64,000 bases of DNA, from positions 3,720,001-3,784,000 of the forward strand of contig NZ_CP055481.1 in the NCBI RefSeq assembly GCF_013705725.1, read 5' to 3'. Shown piece after piece: positions 30,686 through 40,058 of this stretch; the stretch's first letter is position 1, and every line of letters begins with the position of its first letter. The notes beneath the pieces were generated by a model that saw only the letters and a program-made list of their open reading frames with translations, did no database searches and was not told the DNA's origin. The position numbers and the translations under genes are program-made. Source of the DNA: Klebsiella sp. RHBSTW-00484 (lineage in GTDB: Bacteria; Pseudomonadota; Gammaproteobacteria; Enterobacterales; Enterobacteriaceae).

Positions 30686-32008
30686 ATGGCTCTCTTCGAT
30701 TTTCCTCGCTGGCAGTTAACCTCCCCCTCCGCCGCGTCCGGCGTCGTCGCTCCCGATGAACGGCTGTCTGCCGGGCAAACCGTGGTGATGGGCGTTCAGC
30801 ACGCGGTGGCGATGTTTGGCGCAACCGTGCTGATGCCAATCCTGATGGGACTGGATCCCAACCTGTCGATCCTGATGTCTGGCGTTGGTACGTTGCTGTT
30901 CTTTTTGGTTACCGGCGGGCGCGTGCCGAGCTATCTCGGCTCCAGTGCCGCCTTCGTCGGCGTGGTCATCGCCGTCACCGGTTTCAACGGTCAGGGGCTG
31001 AACCCGCACCTCAGCGTCGCGCTGGGCGGCATTATTATCTGCGGGCTGGTTTATACCCTGATTGGCCTGGTAGTGATGAAGATCGGCACCCGCTGGATTG
31101 AGCGGATGATGCCGCCGGTCGTTACCGGTGCGGTGGTGATGGCGATCGGCCTGAACCTCGCGCCCATCGCGGTACGCAGCGTATCGGCAACGCCGTTCGA
31201 CGGCTGGATGGCGGTACTGACCGTTTTGTGTATCGGCCTGGTGGCGGTGTTTACCCGCGGGATGCTGCAGCGCCTGCTGATCCTCGTTGGACTGATTGTC
31301 GCCTGCGCGCTCTACGCGCTGCTGGCGAACGTGCTTGGGCTGGGCAAGCCGCTCGATTTTGGCCTGCTTGAGCAGGCAGCGTGGTTTGGCATGCCGCAGG
31401 TTACCACCCCGACGTTTAACAGTCAGGCGATGATGCTGATCGCACCGGTCGCAGTGATTCTGGTGGCGGAAAACCTCGGCCACCTGAAGGCGGTTGCCGG
31501 GATGACCGGGCGCAATATGGACCCGTATATGGGACGCGCGTTCGTCGGCGACGGGCTGGCAACCATGCTTTCAGGTTCGGTTGGCGGCAGCGGCGTCACG
31601 ACCTACGCAGAGAATATCGGCGTGATGGCGGTAACCAAAGTGTACTCCACGCTGGTGTTCGTCGCGGCGGCAGTGATTGCGATGCTGCTCGGATTTTCGC
31701 CGAAATTCGGTGCGCTGATCCACACCATTCCCGGGCCGGTTATCGGCGGCGCATCAATTGTGGTGTTTGGTTTGATTGCCGTCGCGGGCGCGCGGATTTG
31801 GGTACAAAACCGGGTGGATTTGAGCCAGAACGGCAATCTGATTATGGTCGCGGTGACGCTGGTACTGGGCGCGGGTGATTTTGCGCTATCGCTGGGCGGC
31901 TTTACCCTCGGCGGGATCGGTACGGCGACATTCGGCGCGATTCTGCTCCACGCCCTGCTTAACCGCCGCACGCATGAAGCCGGGCAGGCTAACGTCACAA
32001 CCGTGTAA
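30686..32008 (+). CDS. rutG: Pyrimidine permease RutG
   Basis: An inner-membrane uracil/xanthine permease (NCS2/UraA family), 440 residues, about 14 membrane segments. QHAVAMFGATVLMPILMG near residue 35 and VAENLGHLKAVAGMTGRN are family signatures. It imports uracil for the pathway. It is the last gene of rutABCDEFG; a BIME and then IS110 copy 1 follow, so any natural terminator may be displaced. Confidence 0.95.
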   Translation: MALFDFPRWQLTSPSAASGVVAPDERLSAGQTVVMGVQHAVAMFGATVLMPILMGLDPNLSILMSGVGTLLFFLVTGGRVPSYLGSSAAFVGVVIAVTGFNGQGLNPHLSVALGGIIICGLVYTLIGLVVMKIGTRWIERMMPPVVTGAVVMAIGLNLAPIAVRSVSATPFDGWMAVLTVLCIGLVAVFTRGMLQRLLILVGLIVACALYALLANVLGLGKPLDFGLLEQAAWFGMPQVTTPTFNSQAMMLIAPVAVILVAENLGHLKAVAGMTGRNMDPYMGRAFVGDGLATMLSGSVGGSGVTTYAENIGVMAVTKVYSTLVFVAAAVIAMLLGFSPKFGALIHTIPGPVIGGASIVVFGLIAVAGARIWVQNRVDLSQNGNLIMVAVTLVLGAGDFALSLGGFTLGGIGTATFGAILLHALLNRRTHEAGQANVTTV

Positions 32009-32040
32009 AAGCTTCCGACGCCAGCAGATCCGTATCGGGA

Positions 32041-32123
32041 AATCCCCGGTCGCGCTGCGCTTACCGGGGCTACAAAACAGCGTCGATCTGTAGCCCGGCT
32101 AAGGCGTCAGCCGCAAGCCGGGA
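32041..32123. repeat. BIME after rutG, including an uninterrupted REP of the IS481-target type
   Basis: A REP arm at 32044-32072 (CCCCGGTCGCGCTGCGCTTA then CCGGGGCTA) is the undisturbed version of the REP split by the IS481 copies. A second REP starting GTAGCCCGGCTAAGGCGTCA follows at 32090-32123. Confidence 0.8.
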
Positions 32124-32234
32124 GATCCTCCCGTTCAGCCGGTAGCCCGATGTGATGGACACCTCCCACCTTACGGCATCAGAACGTGCCAGACTGGAAG
32201 TGTTACCTGCAGTCCACAGGAGGAGGTGTCCACC

Positions 32235-33257
32235 ATGAATATTAAACGTATCGGTCTTGACCTGGCAAAAAATGTCTTTCAGATCCATGCCGTGGATCAC
32301 CATGAGCATGTCGTCGTACGAAAATCTATTCGCCGCGCCCACATGCACGCTTATTTCTCTCAGCTGGCTCCCTGCACCATCGGGATTGAAGCCTGCGCAT
32401 CATCCCACTACTGGGCCCGCGAACTCACCCGCATGGGACATACCGTGCACATTATTCCCCCGAAGTTTGTTAAGCCCTACCTCAGGGGCAACAAGAATGA
32501 TGCCAACGATGCCGAAGCCATCTGTGAAGCCATCAGCCGCCCCGCCATGCGCTTCGTCGCGGTTAAGACAGAGCGCCAGCAGACTCTTCAGGCTGAGCAT
32601 CGCGTGCGGGCCAGAGTGATAAAAAGCCGCACGGCGCTGTGCAACGAGATACGGGGCTTTCTGGGCGAATTCGGCGTGGTGCTGCCGGTCGGCATCAGCC
32701 AGTTGCGTAAGGCGCTGCCGGAGATACTGTCACAGCAGGAGCAGTGGGATGACCGGTTTATGCGCCTGCTGTGCGAGCTGGCCGAAGAGCTGCGGATGCT
32801 GGATGACCGGGTGGCGGGGCATGACCGGCGGCTCGCAGAGGCGGCGCGGGAAGATATCTGCATCCAGCGGCTGATGAAAATAGAAGGTATCGGCGTGATA
32901 ACCGCCAGCGCGATGGTGGCGTTGTTGGGTGACGCGACGCAGTTTAAGAACGGTCGGGAGATGGCGGCTTATGTGGGGCTGGTTCCCCGGCAGCACTCAA
33001 GCGGCGGTAAGCAGCAGCTGGGGCATATCAGCAAGCGGGGTGACAGCTACCTGCGTACGCTGGTCATCCACGGGGCACGGTCAGTTCTGAAGACATGTGC
33101 AGGCAAAGAAGACCGGCGGAGCCAGTGGCTGCAGTCGGTGGCGGAAAGACGGAACCGGAATATCGCGACGGTGGCGCTGGCGAACAAGAATGTGCGGATA
33201 GCGTGGGCGGTGATGAGTCGCGGAGAAGATTACCATGGCTCACGGGTCGCCGGTTAA
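32235..33257 (+). CDS. IS110-family transposase (DEDD type), copy 1
   Basis: A 340-residue DEDD recombinase. The RuvC-like N-terminal domain starts IKRIGLDLAKNVFQIH (first Asp at residue 9), with the IEAC acidic residue and NDANDAEAI further on. The C-terminal transposase-20 domain has IEGIGVITASAMVALLGD and GLVPRQHSSGGKQQLGHISK, with the catalytic serine region near SSGG. AGGAGGAGGTG precedes the ATG. The related type is IS1111 (IS4321/IS5075-like sequences), by my reading of conserved motifs. Confidence 0.92.
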   Translation: MNIKRIGLDLAKNVFQIHAVDHHEHVVVRKSIRRAHMHAYFSQLAPCTIGIEACASSHYWARELTRMGHTVHIIPPKFVKPYLRGNKNDANDAEAICEAISRPAMRFVAVKTERQQTLQAEHRVRARVIKSRTALCNEIRGFLGEFGVVLPVGISQLRKALPEILSQQEQWDDRFMRLLCELAEELRMLDDRVAGHDRRLAEAAREDICIQRLMKIEGIGVITASAMVALLGDATQFKNGREMAAYVGLVPRQHSSGGKQQLGHISKRGDSYLRTLVIHGARSVLKTCAGKEDRRSQWLQSVAERRNRNIATVALANKNVRIAWAVMSRGEDYHGSRVAG

Positions 33258-33521
33258 CCGACGCCCCGTGAGCCATGCAGTAAAAAGAGCAGTAACCCTG
33301 TCGTGAGATTGCGAAGCGATTTAGCGTGATGAGTAACCGGTAAGACCAGCACCTGAGAAATCCGGCCTGTCCGAAGGCTCCCTGCGAAGCAAAGCCGATA
33401 GCCCGAAAGGAAGCAGGTGCGCAGAACACATCATGGCCCGGGTACGACGGTACCGAACGAGAGGCCGGATATACGAACGCAACTTACCCTGGTGACTCAC
33501 ACAAAAAATAGCTTGCATCAC
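33258..33521 (+). ncRNA. Candidate bridge/seek guide RNA of IS110 copy 1
   Basis: This is the 264-nt non-coding segment after the transposase, where IS1111-type elements encode their guide RNA. A stem GCACCTG (33349-33355)/CAGGTGC (33414-33420) closes an internal loop with an apical GGCT/AGCC hairpin. The loop strands are CCTGTCCG (33366-33373), complementary to target CGGACAGG, and TAGCCCG (33399-33405), equal to the left target half. A second loop with an apical GGTAC/GTACC hairpin has CACATC (33427-33432), complementary to element start GATGTG, and ATATACG (33469-33475), equal to the element end. The boundaries of the RNA are not determined. Confidence 0.7.
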
Positions 33522-33537
33522 GGGAGGTGTCCATATA

Positions 33538-33630
33538 CGGACAGGTGCGCAGCACCGCCTCCGGGAATACTCAGCTAAGGTTCGGCACGATCCCTCATCC
33601 CGGATAAGGCGTTCACGCCTCCATCCGGGA
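33538..33630. repeat. REP half at IS110 junction plus second REP
   Basis: CGGACAGGTGCGCAGCACCG continues the REP split by the IS (33538-33572). A second palindrome (TCCCGGATAAGGCGTTCACG to ATCCGGGA, 33598-33629) lies inside the 3' end of the DMT transporter gene. Confidence 0.75.
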
Positions 33631-34519
33631 GTTTCTCCGGCGGCAGGATCTTTTTCCGCTTCCACTTCAGCTCGCTAACCAGCACGCCCGCCAGAATAAA
33701 CACACACCCGACCAGCGCCAGCAGCGGCAAACGCTCTCCGGCAATACGGCCAAACACCCCCGCCCACACCGGTTCTCCGGTGTAAATCAGCGTTGCCCGC
33801 GTCGGCGACACGCTGCGCTGCGCCCAGTTCATGGTCACCTGAATAATGGCGCTGAAGATGCCTAATCCCAGCGCAACGCCAACCAGCCCCGACGTCATCG
33901 GCGGAATGCTTTCTCCAACCGGGGCCATACCGGCAAACGCCACCAGCGACGCCGTCGCCAGCTGGACTACCGTCACCCGGCGGATATCCACCTTCCCCGC
34001 CCAGGCGCTAATCAGAATAATTTCTGCCGCAATCGCCACCGAGCTGGCAAGAGTGATCATCTCGCCGACACCCAGCGCCAGCAGGTTACTCTCCGGGCCG
34101 GCCAGCAGGATCAGACCGATAAACGCCAGCACGATACCGACGCAGGACATCATCCCCGGCATCCGTCTGAGGAACAGCCATTGCAATAGCGGCACCAGCG
34201 GCACGTACATGGCGGTAATAAAAGCCGATTTACTGCTGGAGATCGACTGCAACCCCCAGGTTTGCAGGCCGTAGCCCAGCGCAATCGAGATACCTATCGC
34301 CACGCCCGCTTTTAGCTCCAGCCATGTCAGGCCGCGTAATGTACGCAGCGACAGTAAAGCCACCGCCAGCGCGGCGGTACCAAAACGCAGTCCGACGAAG
34401 AACAGCGGCCCGCTTAGCGTCACCGCATACTGAACGGCGAGAAACGTACCACCCCAGAACATGGTGATAACAAGCAGGATGGCTTCCTGGCGGGTAAGGG
34501 AGAATTTAAACGAAGACAT
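33575..34519 (-). CDS. EamA/DMT-family transporter
   Basis: A 314-residue inner-membrane transporter with ten hydrophobic segments in two EamA repeats (WGGTFLAVQYAVTLSGPLFF early, then the repeat from about residue 150). Such proteins export metabolites; the substrate is unknown. The start ATG at 34517-34519 (MSSFKF) has a weak ribosome site, and MIGCAMSS (34534) is an alternative. The last ~18 residues (LPDGGVNALSGMRDRAEP) are read from a REP sequence, so the original C-terminus was probably shorter or different. Confidence 0.85.
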   Translation of the reverse strand: MSSFKFSLTRQEAILLVITMFWGGTFLAVQYAVTLSGPLFFVGLRFGTAALAVALLSLRTLRGLTWLELKAGVAIGISIALGYGLQTWGLQSISSSKSAFITAMYVPLVPLLQWLFLRRMPGMMSCVGIVLAFIGLILLAGPESNLLALGVGEMITLASSVAIAAEIILISAWAGKVDIRRVTVVQLATASLVAFAGMAPVGESIPPMTSGLVGVALGLGIFSAIIQVTMNWAQRSVSPTRATLIYTGEPVWAGVFGRIAGERLPLLALVGCVFILAGVLVSELKWKRKKILPPEKLPDGGVNALSGMRDRAEP

Positions 34520-34597
34520 CGCACAGCCAATCATAATAAATAGCCCGCTAGTGTGCAGTCTGCACCCCGCAGAGGCAACCATTCAGCCATAAAAAAA

Positions 34598-34621
34598 CCG
34601 CCGACAATAATGCGTCGGCGG
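34598..34621 (-). terminator. Terminator of ymdF
   Basis: CCGCCGAC/GTCGGCGG stem followed by a T run on the minus strand, downstream of ymdF. Confidence 0.85.
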
Positions 34622-34682
34622 CGAGGGTGATGGGGTCGGGCCCGGGAGATTAACCCCCATCAGGAAACAGTCAGATTAACCG

Positions 34683-34856
34683 CTAACTCTCACGGTTGCC
34701 GTGGCTGTTTTTCCCTCCTTTCTTGCCAGCTTCGGAAGCGCGCTGGGGATCGTTTTTAAAGTTCCCCCCGCTATGCTGGCCACCTTTACGACCGGCTTCT
34801 GATGCTCTTTCACGGTCTTCGGCAAAGTTGCCGGCACCGCCACGATGGTTTGCCAT
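34683..34856 (-). CDS. ymdF: KGG/Con-10-like stress protein YmdF
   Basis: A 57-residue hydrophilic protein made of two KGG (Con-10) repeats: DRERASEAGRKGGQHSGGNF and NDPQRASEAGKKGGKNSHGN. It is close to E. coli YmdF/YciG; these proteins are general-stress related, with no biochemical role fixed. GGAGG stands before the ATG at 34854-34856. A longer frame exists upstream, but the short form equals the E. coli protein. Confidence 0.92.
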   Translation of the reverse strand: MANHRGGAGNFAEDRERASEAGRKGGQHSGGNFKNDPQRASEAGKKGGKNSHGNRES

Positions 34857-35196
34857 TATGGACCTCCATACATGCTGCATTAGTGAATCACAAGACCGTA
34901 GCCTCCACGATACAGGTGTCGTATCGCGTGCCTTTAAGGTTAGCGAATGAAAACCATGCTCAATGGATATAGTCACATCCTGAAATAGATTTTCCATAAG
35001 AACGACCATTACCATGCCGCGCGTTCGCTAAGCGCTTCTTATGATTGCCGAAAAACGTCGGGTTAAATATGTATCTTTTTGCAACAGTCTTTAATCTTTG
35101 CAATTTTGTTATAAATCAAACAAATGATTGTTGCATTTGCACTCTTCGCCAGAGGTCTTATCTTTAAAGGTAGCCAGTCAAGTAACTGGTCTATAA

Positions 35197-35814
<618 letters not shown>

Positions 35815-35824
35815 GAGGAAAAGC

Positions 35825-36052
35825 ATGCCGACTCAAGAAGCTAAAGCCCACCGCGTGGGTGAATGGGCAAGTTTACGCAACACCTCTCCCGAAATTGCCG
35901 AGGCAATTTTTGAATTAGCCAATTACGATGAGAAGCTTGCGGAGAAAATCTGGGAAGAAGGCAGCGATGAAGTGTTGCCCCGCGCTTTCGCCAAAACGGA
36001 TAAAGATTCCCTGTTCTGGGGCGAGCAAACCATTGAGCGCAAAAACGTCTGA
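35825..36052 (+). CDS. yccJ: YccJ family protein
   Basis: A 75-residue acidic, soluble protein of unknown function always found behind wrbA in enterics. [20 protein letters not shown] and [20 protein letters not shown] match E. coli YccJ. AGGAGG stands just upstream. The downstream BIME and terminator end the unit. Confidence 0.94.
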   Translation: MPTQEAKAHRVGEWASLRNTSPEIAEAIFELANYDEKLAEKIWEEGSDEVLPRAFAKTDKDSLFWGEQTIERKNV

Positions 36053-36057
36053 TGCGC

Positions 36058-36149
36058 GGTAGCCCGGACAGGCGCAACGCGCCGCCTCCGGGAACCTCCT
36101 GCATCATTCCCGGAGGCGGTACTGCGTACCTGTCCGGGCTACACAGCCA
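36058..36149. repeat. BIME (two inverted REPs)
   Basis: GTAGCCCGGACAGGCGCAAC...CTCCGGGAA and its inverse TTCCCGGAGGCGG...CCTGTCCGGGCTACA. Both contain the uninterrupted TAGCCCGGACAGG site that the IS110 elements use. Confidence 0.85.
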
Positions 36150-36174
36150 AAACCCGGATTGCTCCGGGTTTTTT
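36149..36174. terminator. Bidirectional terminator between yccJ and agp
   Basis: AAAACCCGG-attgct-CCGGGTTTTTT hairpin with A and T runs on both sides, between convergent genes. Confidence 0.9.
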
Positions 36175-36184
36175 ATTACCTTCG

Positions 36185-37432
36185 TTACTTCGTCGCCTCG
36201 GCCATCGCCTTTTTGAAGGTATCCATCGGGCAGAAACCATTGTCATCGACCGGACACCCATTCAGCGCCAGCGTCACCCGCTGCGGCGGGGATTGCAGGG
36301 TCAGCGCGTCGGCATTGCGCAACTGCTCGGTACTTTGATAGACATACTCAATTTTCATCAAATCGCGGTTGCCGCTGTTATCGTGCCAGCGCTGGAACAC
36401 CAGCTTGCCGCCGATCGGCGTGCGCTCGTACTGGTTATGCAGCTGATAAGGTTTAAAATCCAGCGCCGTCAGCAGCGAGGCGATATTGGAGTCATGGCCT
36501 ACCAGTAGCGTCACTTTCGCTGCCTTCGCGGCATCGCCCACCAGCGCGTTATCAATGTATTTCACCAGAGGTTTAGCCACGTTGCGCGCCACTTCTGGAG
36601 AAGTAAACAGGCTATCCTGATAACCATTTTTCAGCTTCGACAGCACCTGCCACTGCTTGTCGCTTTTGATTTCGCCCCACGCCACCTGATCTTTGGGGAA
36701 ACCTTCGTAGTATTGCAGCGTAAAGGCGTCAACCAGCGAGTTGCCCACCTTCAACGGCCCGGACACGCCCGGCTCCTGCTGATATTTGGCGCTAAAGGTA
36801 TCTTTACCATCGCTCAGCGAGCATTGCTGTTTCTCTTTACAGGCAGGCGAATTGCGATAATCCGTCATCTCCTCCAGCAGCTTATAGCTCTCGCTCAACT
36901 GCATTCCCTGGCGCTCTTTCTCCATCGCCTGCACCGCTTTTTCACTGAAGGCGGCGGAATCATCGGTGATCACCGGGTTGAAGGTTGGGTCCATGGTGCC
37001 CATTTTTTCCTGATGATGCACCGTTACGCCGCAGCCAGGAAACGCGCCGGTTATAAAGAACTGCGCGGTGGCGACGGTGCGTTGCAGACTATTTGCATAC
37101 GCATAAACCGCGTTCTCCGGCGGGCACTCACCGCTGGTCACCAGCCCCTGCTGCGCCAGCCATTCGCGCATATAGTGCCCCATATAAACTTCCAGCACCC
37201 CACCCTTGGTGGTCAACTGGCCGCCGGGCACATCCCACTCCGGCCAGGACTTCGGCGTTGACTGCTCCAGTACGCTGCCGTTGTTCGCCAACGGCGCACG
37301 CAGGTTATGACGACTCATGATCAGCACCTGTTGCAGTTGGTACCCTTCCGGTGCGGTCTGTTCCTGCGCCTGGACGCCTGCGGACAGTAGTACAACGCCT
37401 GCCACGGCGGCGGCGAGTAGACTTTTTCTCAT
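36185..37432 (-). CDS. agp: Periplasmic glucose-1-phosphatase
   Basis: A histidine acid phosphatase of the periplasm, 415 residues with a signal peptide ending GVQAQ. The catalytic RHNLRAP motif is at residues 41-47 and the second-site HD in VGHDSNIAS; disulfide-type cysteines are spread along the mature protein. It releases glucose from glucose-1-phosphate; family members also cut phytate at one position. The length is close to E. coli Agp (413). Confidence 0.95.
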   Translation of the reverse strand: MRKSLLAAAVAGVVLLSAGVQAQEQTAPEGYQLQQVLIMSRHNLRAPLANNGSVLEQSTPKSWPEWDVPGGQLTTKGGVLEVYMGHYMREWLAQQGLVTSGECPPENAVYAYANSLQRTVATAQFFITGAFPGCGVTVHHQEKMGTMDPTFNPVITDDSAAFSEKAVQAMEKERQGMQLSESYKLLEEMTDYRNSPACKEKQQCSLSDGKDTFSAKYQQEPGVSGPLKVGNSLVDAFTLQYYEGFPKDQVAWGEIKSDKQWQVLSKLKNGYQDSLFTSPEVARNVAKPLVKYIDNALVGDAAKAAKVTLLVGHDSNIASLLTALDFKPYQLHNQYERTPIGGKLVFQRWHDNSGNRDLMKIEYVYQSTEQLRNADALTLQSPPQRVTLALNGCPVDDNGFCPMDTFKKAMAEATK

Positions 37433-37570
37433 CCCTTAACCCTCAGTCAGTGATTATCATCGCCTTAATTGTGACAAATTTATGACATTTTTCCGGGCAA
37501 TGGCTCGCAAAGTATGGAAAGAAATATGGTTTCGGCCATGACGGAGGGATAGTGAAATCAGGGGATGGCG

Positions 37571-37795
37571 TTACTCCGGTAGCGGCACCGCCGCCAGCGT
37601 ACAGATGGCTTCATGCTCACCACCGCGATGATCGATTATCAGTACTTTGTCTCCCGCCTTTTTACCTTCGCAGGGTTTTAAAACCTGATCGACAATACGT
37701 TCACGAATTGACTGGCGATCGGAATCAGCCAGGCTACTAAAGGAAGTCACCACCAGCGCCAGCCCAACAAGACCGACGATATGCTTATTACCCAT
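37571..37795 (-). CDS. Small predicted periplasmic protein
   Basis: A 74-residue protein with a signal peptide (MGNKHIVGLVGLALVVTSFS, likely cut after SSLA) and a short mature part with two cysteines (LKPCEGKKAG and EAICTLA). I do not recognise the family. It is upstream of agp on the same strand, with 138 bp between, and has a plausible GAGAG site. Expression and function are unknown. Confidence 0.6.
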   Translation of the reverse strand: MGNKHIVGLVGLALVVTSFSSLADSDRQSIRERIVDQVLKPCEGKKAGDKVLIIDHRGGEHEAICTLAAVPLPE

Positions 37796-38067
37796 TTATT
37801 ACTCTCACCCATATTTAAGCGGGCCAAGATTAGCAGCCTGCCGGGCTCGCGTCTGTAAATTCGCTTAAAGGTGTGTAACTCAGTTTACTTTTTAACCACC
37901 CCAATGCTTTACACTTTACATTTATTCATGTAAATAATAAGTTAACAGCTTCACTGGCAGTCCATTGTTGTCTGACTCACAGGGTCATCTTTAAGAAATA
38001 TCCCGATGCTATTATCTCGATATCACGGTATTTTTTCTTCATGTTAAACATAACATTAGGTTAATAT

Positions 38068-38190
38068 ATGTCAGGTATCCTGCTCTTTATCGTCGCGGTA
38101 GTTTTGCTGGGAGTAGCCCTCTACAGCCTGGTGTCCTATATCAAGGATCGACGCGCTGGACAACTACCAATTCATAAGAAAAAGAAATAA
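38068..38190 (+). CDS. 40-residue single-helix membrane protein
   Basis: A small protein with one strong transmembrane helix (MSGILLFIVAVVLLGVALYS) and a basic tail ending HKKKK. This hydrophobic helix followed by lysines is typical of enteric small membrane proteins. An AGGTTAATAT leader gives a weak ribosome site. The 270 bp upstream are AT-rich with no other gene, which suits a regulated promoter. It lies alone between a small periplasmic protein gene and puuP. The function is unknown. Confidence 0.6.
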   Translation: MSGILLFIVAVVLLGVALYSLVSYIKDRRAGQLPIHKKKK

Positions 38191-38268
38191 TACATCCTCA
38201 CTATTCTTACCTTCTGCCCCTACTATTTTTACCGGCCCGCCTGATTTCAAACGATAATGACAAAAAAG

Positions 38269-38292
38269 AAGGCAGGCTTGCTCGCCTGCCTT
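38269..38292. terminator. Terminator between small membrane protein gene and puuP
   Basis: AAGGCAGGC/GCCTGCCTT stem with a 6-nt loop and A/T-rich flanks; serves convergent genes. Confidence 0.85.
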
Positions 38293-38312
38293 TGTGTCGG
38301 CGTAAAAAATCG

Positions 38313-39704
38313 TTACGATTCCCAGGCCTGTTCCGCTTTGGCTCCATCAAACTGCGGCGGCGGCTTGCGGAATCGGCGGGTGAGATAAGTCAGATAGAGT
38401 AAACCCAGCCCCGCCCACACCAGACCGAGCGTCAGCGATGTCGCCTCCAGATTCACCCACAATACCCCTACCGTCAGCGCACCAACCATCGGCAACAGCA
38501 GATAGTGAAAACGATCTTTCCACGTTTTGTTGTAACCTTTACGCCGCCAGAAGTGGTTGTACACCGACAGATTAACGAAGGTGAATGCCACCAGCGCGCC
38601 GAAATTAATCAGCGCCGTGGCGGTGACCAGATCGAAGAACAGCGCCGACAGCGCAACAATCCCGACCATAATGACGTTCAGCGCCGGGGTGCGCCATTTC
38701 GGGTGGACGTAGCCAAAAATGCGCTCCGGGAAAACGTTATCGCGGCCCATCACATACAGCAGCCGTGAGACACTGGCGTGCGAAGCCAGACCTGATGCAA
38801 GGGTATTCACAAACGTCGTGCACAGGAAAATCGACTGGAACAGCTTGCCGCCAACGTACAGGGCAATTTCCGGCAGCGCCGCATCCGGATCTTTAAAACG
38901 GCTGATATCGGGGAAAAAGAGCTGCATAAAGAACGAGGCGGCGATAAATATCACCCCGCCGTAGACGGCGGTAAGGAAAATCGCCTTCGGGATCACCCGC
39001 GCAGCGTCCGGCGTCTCTTCAGAGAGCGTGGTAACCGCGTCGAAGCCGAGGAACGAAAAGCAGACTATCGTCGCTCCGGTAATAATCGGGATCAGATGCG
39101 CATTCTGGCTAATAAACGGCTGGAGCGACCAGACGGTACCAACCCCTTCCCCTTTATGCAGCCCCTGCACCACCAGCACGATAAAGACCACCATAATCGA
39201 GATCTGCACCAGCACGAACAGGGTGTTGAAGTTCGCCACCAGGTTGACGCTTTTCAGGTTCGCCGCGGTGAGGATCGCCACAAACGTCACCACCCACACC
39301 CAGGGCGGTACTTCCGGAAACAGCGCGGAGAGATAAATCTTCGCCAGCAGAACGTTGATCATCGGCAGGAACAGATAATCCAGCAGCGACGACCAGCCAA
39401 CCATAAAGCCAACATGCGGGCTGATCGACTTCTGTGCATAGGTGTAGGCCGAACCCGCCTGCGGAAACTGGCGCACCAGCTTGCCGTAGCTAATGGCGGT
39501 AAACAGCACCCCGGCCAGCGCCAGCAGATAAGAAGCCGGTACGTGACCGTTGCTGATGCCGGAAACAATACCGAAGGTATCAAACACCGTCATCGGGGTC
39601 AGGTAGGCCAGGCCCATCATCACTACCTGCCACAGCTTGAGCGATTTTCGCAGCCCGGGCTTGCTCTTTTCAGGAGCGTTGTCGAGAGAGGTGTTAATAG
39701 CCAT
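38313..39704 (-). CDS. puuP: Putrescine importer PuuP
   Basis: An APC-superfamily putrescine/proton symporter, 463 residues with 12 membrane segments; [20 protein letters not shown] and [19 protein letters not shown] are almost identical to E. coli PuuP. It brings putrescine in for the glutamylation pathway. The ATG at 39702-39704 has a GGGGGAAA site. In E. coli it also lies behind puuA on the same strand; here a 354-bp gap separates them. Confidence 0.96.
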   Translation of the reverse strand: MAINTSLDNAPEKSKPGLRKSLKLWQVVMMGLAYLTPMTVFDTFGIVSGISNGHVPASYLLALAGVLFTAISYGKLVRQFPQAGSAYTYAQKSISPHVGFMVGWSSLLDYLFLPMINVLLAKIYLSALFPEVPPWVWVVTFVAILTAANLKSVNLVANFNTLFVLVQISIMVVFIVLVVQGLHKGEGVGTVWSLQPFISQNAHLIPIITGATIVCFSFLGFDAVTTLSEETPDAARVIPKAIFLTAVYGGVIFIAASFFMQLFFPDISRFKDPDAALPEIALYVGGKLFQSIFLCTTFVNTLASGLASHASVSRLLYVMGRDNVFPERIFGYVHPKWRTPALNVIMVGIVALSALFFDLVTATALINFGALVAFTFVNLSVYNHFWRRKGYNKTWKDRFHYLLLPMVGALTVGVLWVNLEATSLTLGLVWAGLGLLYLTYLTRRFRKPPPQFDGAKAEQAWES

Positions 39705-39885
39705 GGTCATTTCCCCCGCTGCAAACCTGGGTTTGCGGTCGTAATGACCGGAAAACAAACCAACTTCGCAACGGGGTTAATGGCAAATCAGAAGGTAAAA
39801 AGAACCGACCAGCGGCGGTGGCTGCGCACTCCATGCGGCCAGGACGGCCCCCTTCTCCCTGCGGATATTTGAACATCTGCATCAT
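39694..39885 (-). CDS. Candidate leader ORF overlapping the puuP start
   Basis: A 63-codon frame ([13 protein letters not shown]...) starts 180 bp upstream of puuP behind GAGGAAAG and ends inside the first codons of puuP (overlap 11 bp). The arrangement suits translational coupling, but the amino-acid content (Arg, Phe, Gly and Pro-rich) gives no sign of a real protein. Listed as a candidate only. Confidence 0.25.
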   Translation of the reverse strand: MMQMFKYPQGEGGRPGRMECAATAAGRFFLPSDLPLTPLRSWFVFRSLRPQTQVCSGGNDHGY

Positions 39886-40058
39886 CTCACTTTCCTCGTC
39901 ACACACTGTGTCGTTAACTGAAGCCCGTTGCCGCCTGCGCTCCTTAACGCGGCATCCGGGAAATGGCTGGGCTCCCAGCACAAACGTCCGACCAGGCTCC
40001 GCTCAGGCCGTATGATGCTACTTGTGGTAAACCTAAGGTGCCCCTCGCGGGGCGGCAA
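39886..40058. other. Gap between puuA and puuP
   Basis: It contains a REP-like half palindrome (GCCTGCGCTCCTTAACGCGG followed by CATCCGGGAA, 39933-39962) and a GCCCC/GGGGC hairpin (40038-40053) after the puuA stop. No gene is seen. Confidence 0.4.

Larger units (their letters stand above)
32150..33537 (+). mobile_element. IS110-family (IS1111-type) insertion sequence, copy 1
   Basis: A 1388-bp element holding one transposase gene. It has 12-bp perfect subterminal inverted repeats, TGGACACCTCCC (32156-32167) and GGGAGGTGTCCA (33522-33533), set a few bases inside the ends as in the IS1111 group. The flanks are the two halves of a REP: TAGCCCG to the left and CGGACAGG to the right. Assuming a shared CG core (32148-32149 and 33538-33539) restores an intact GTAGCCCGGACAGG. 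There is no other target duplication. The ends were set by comparison with copy 2, which has the same length. Confidence 0.9.
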
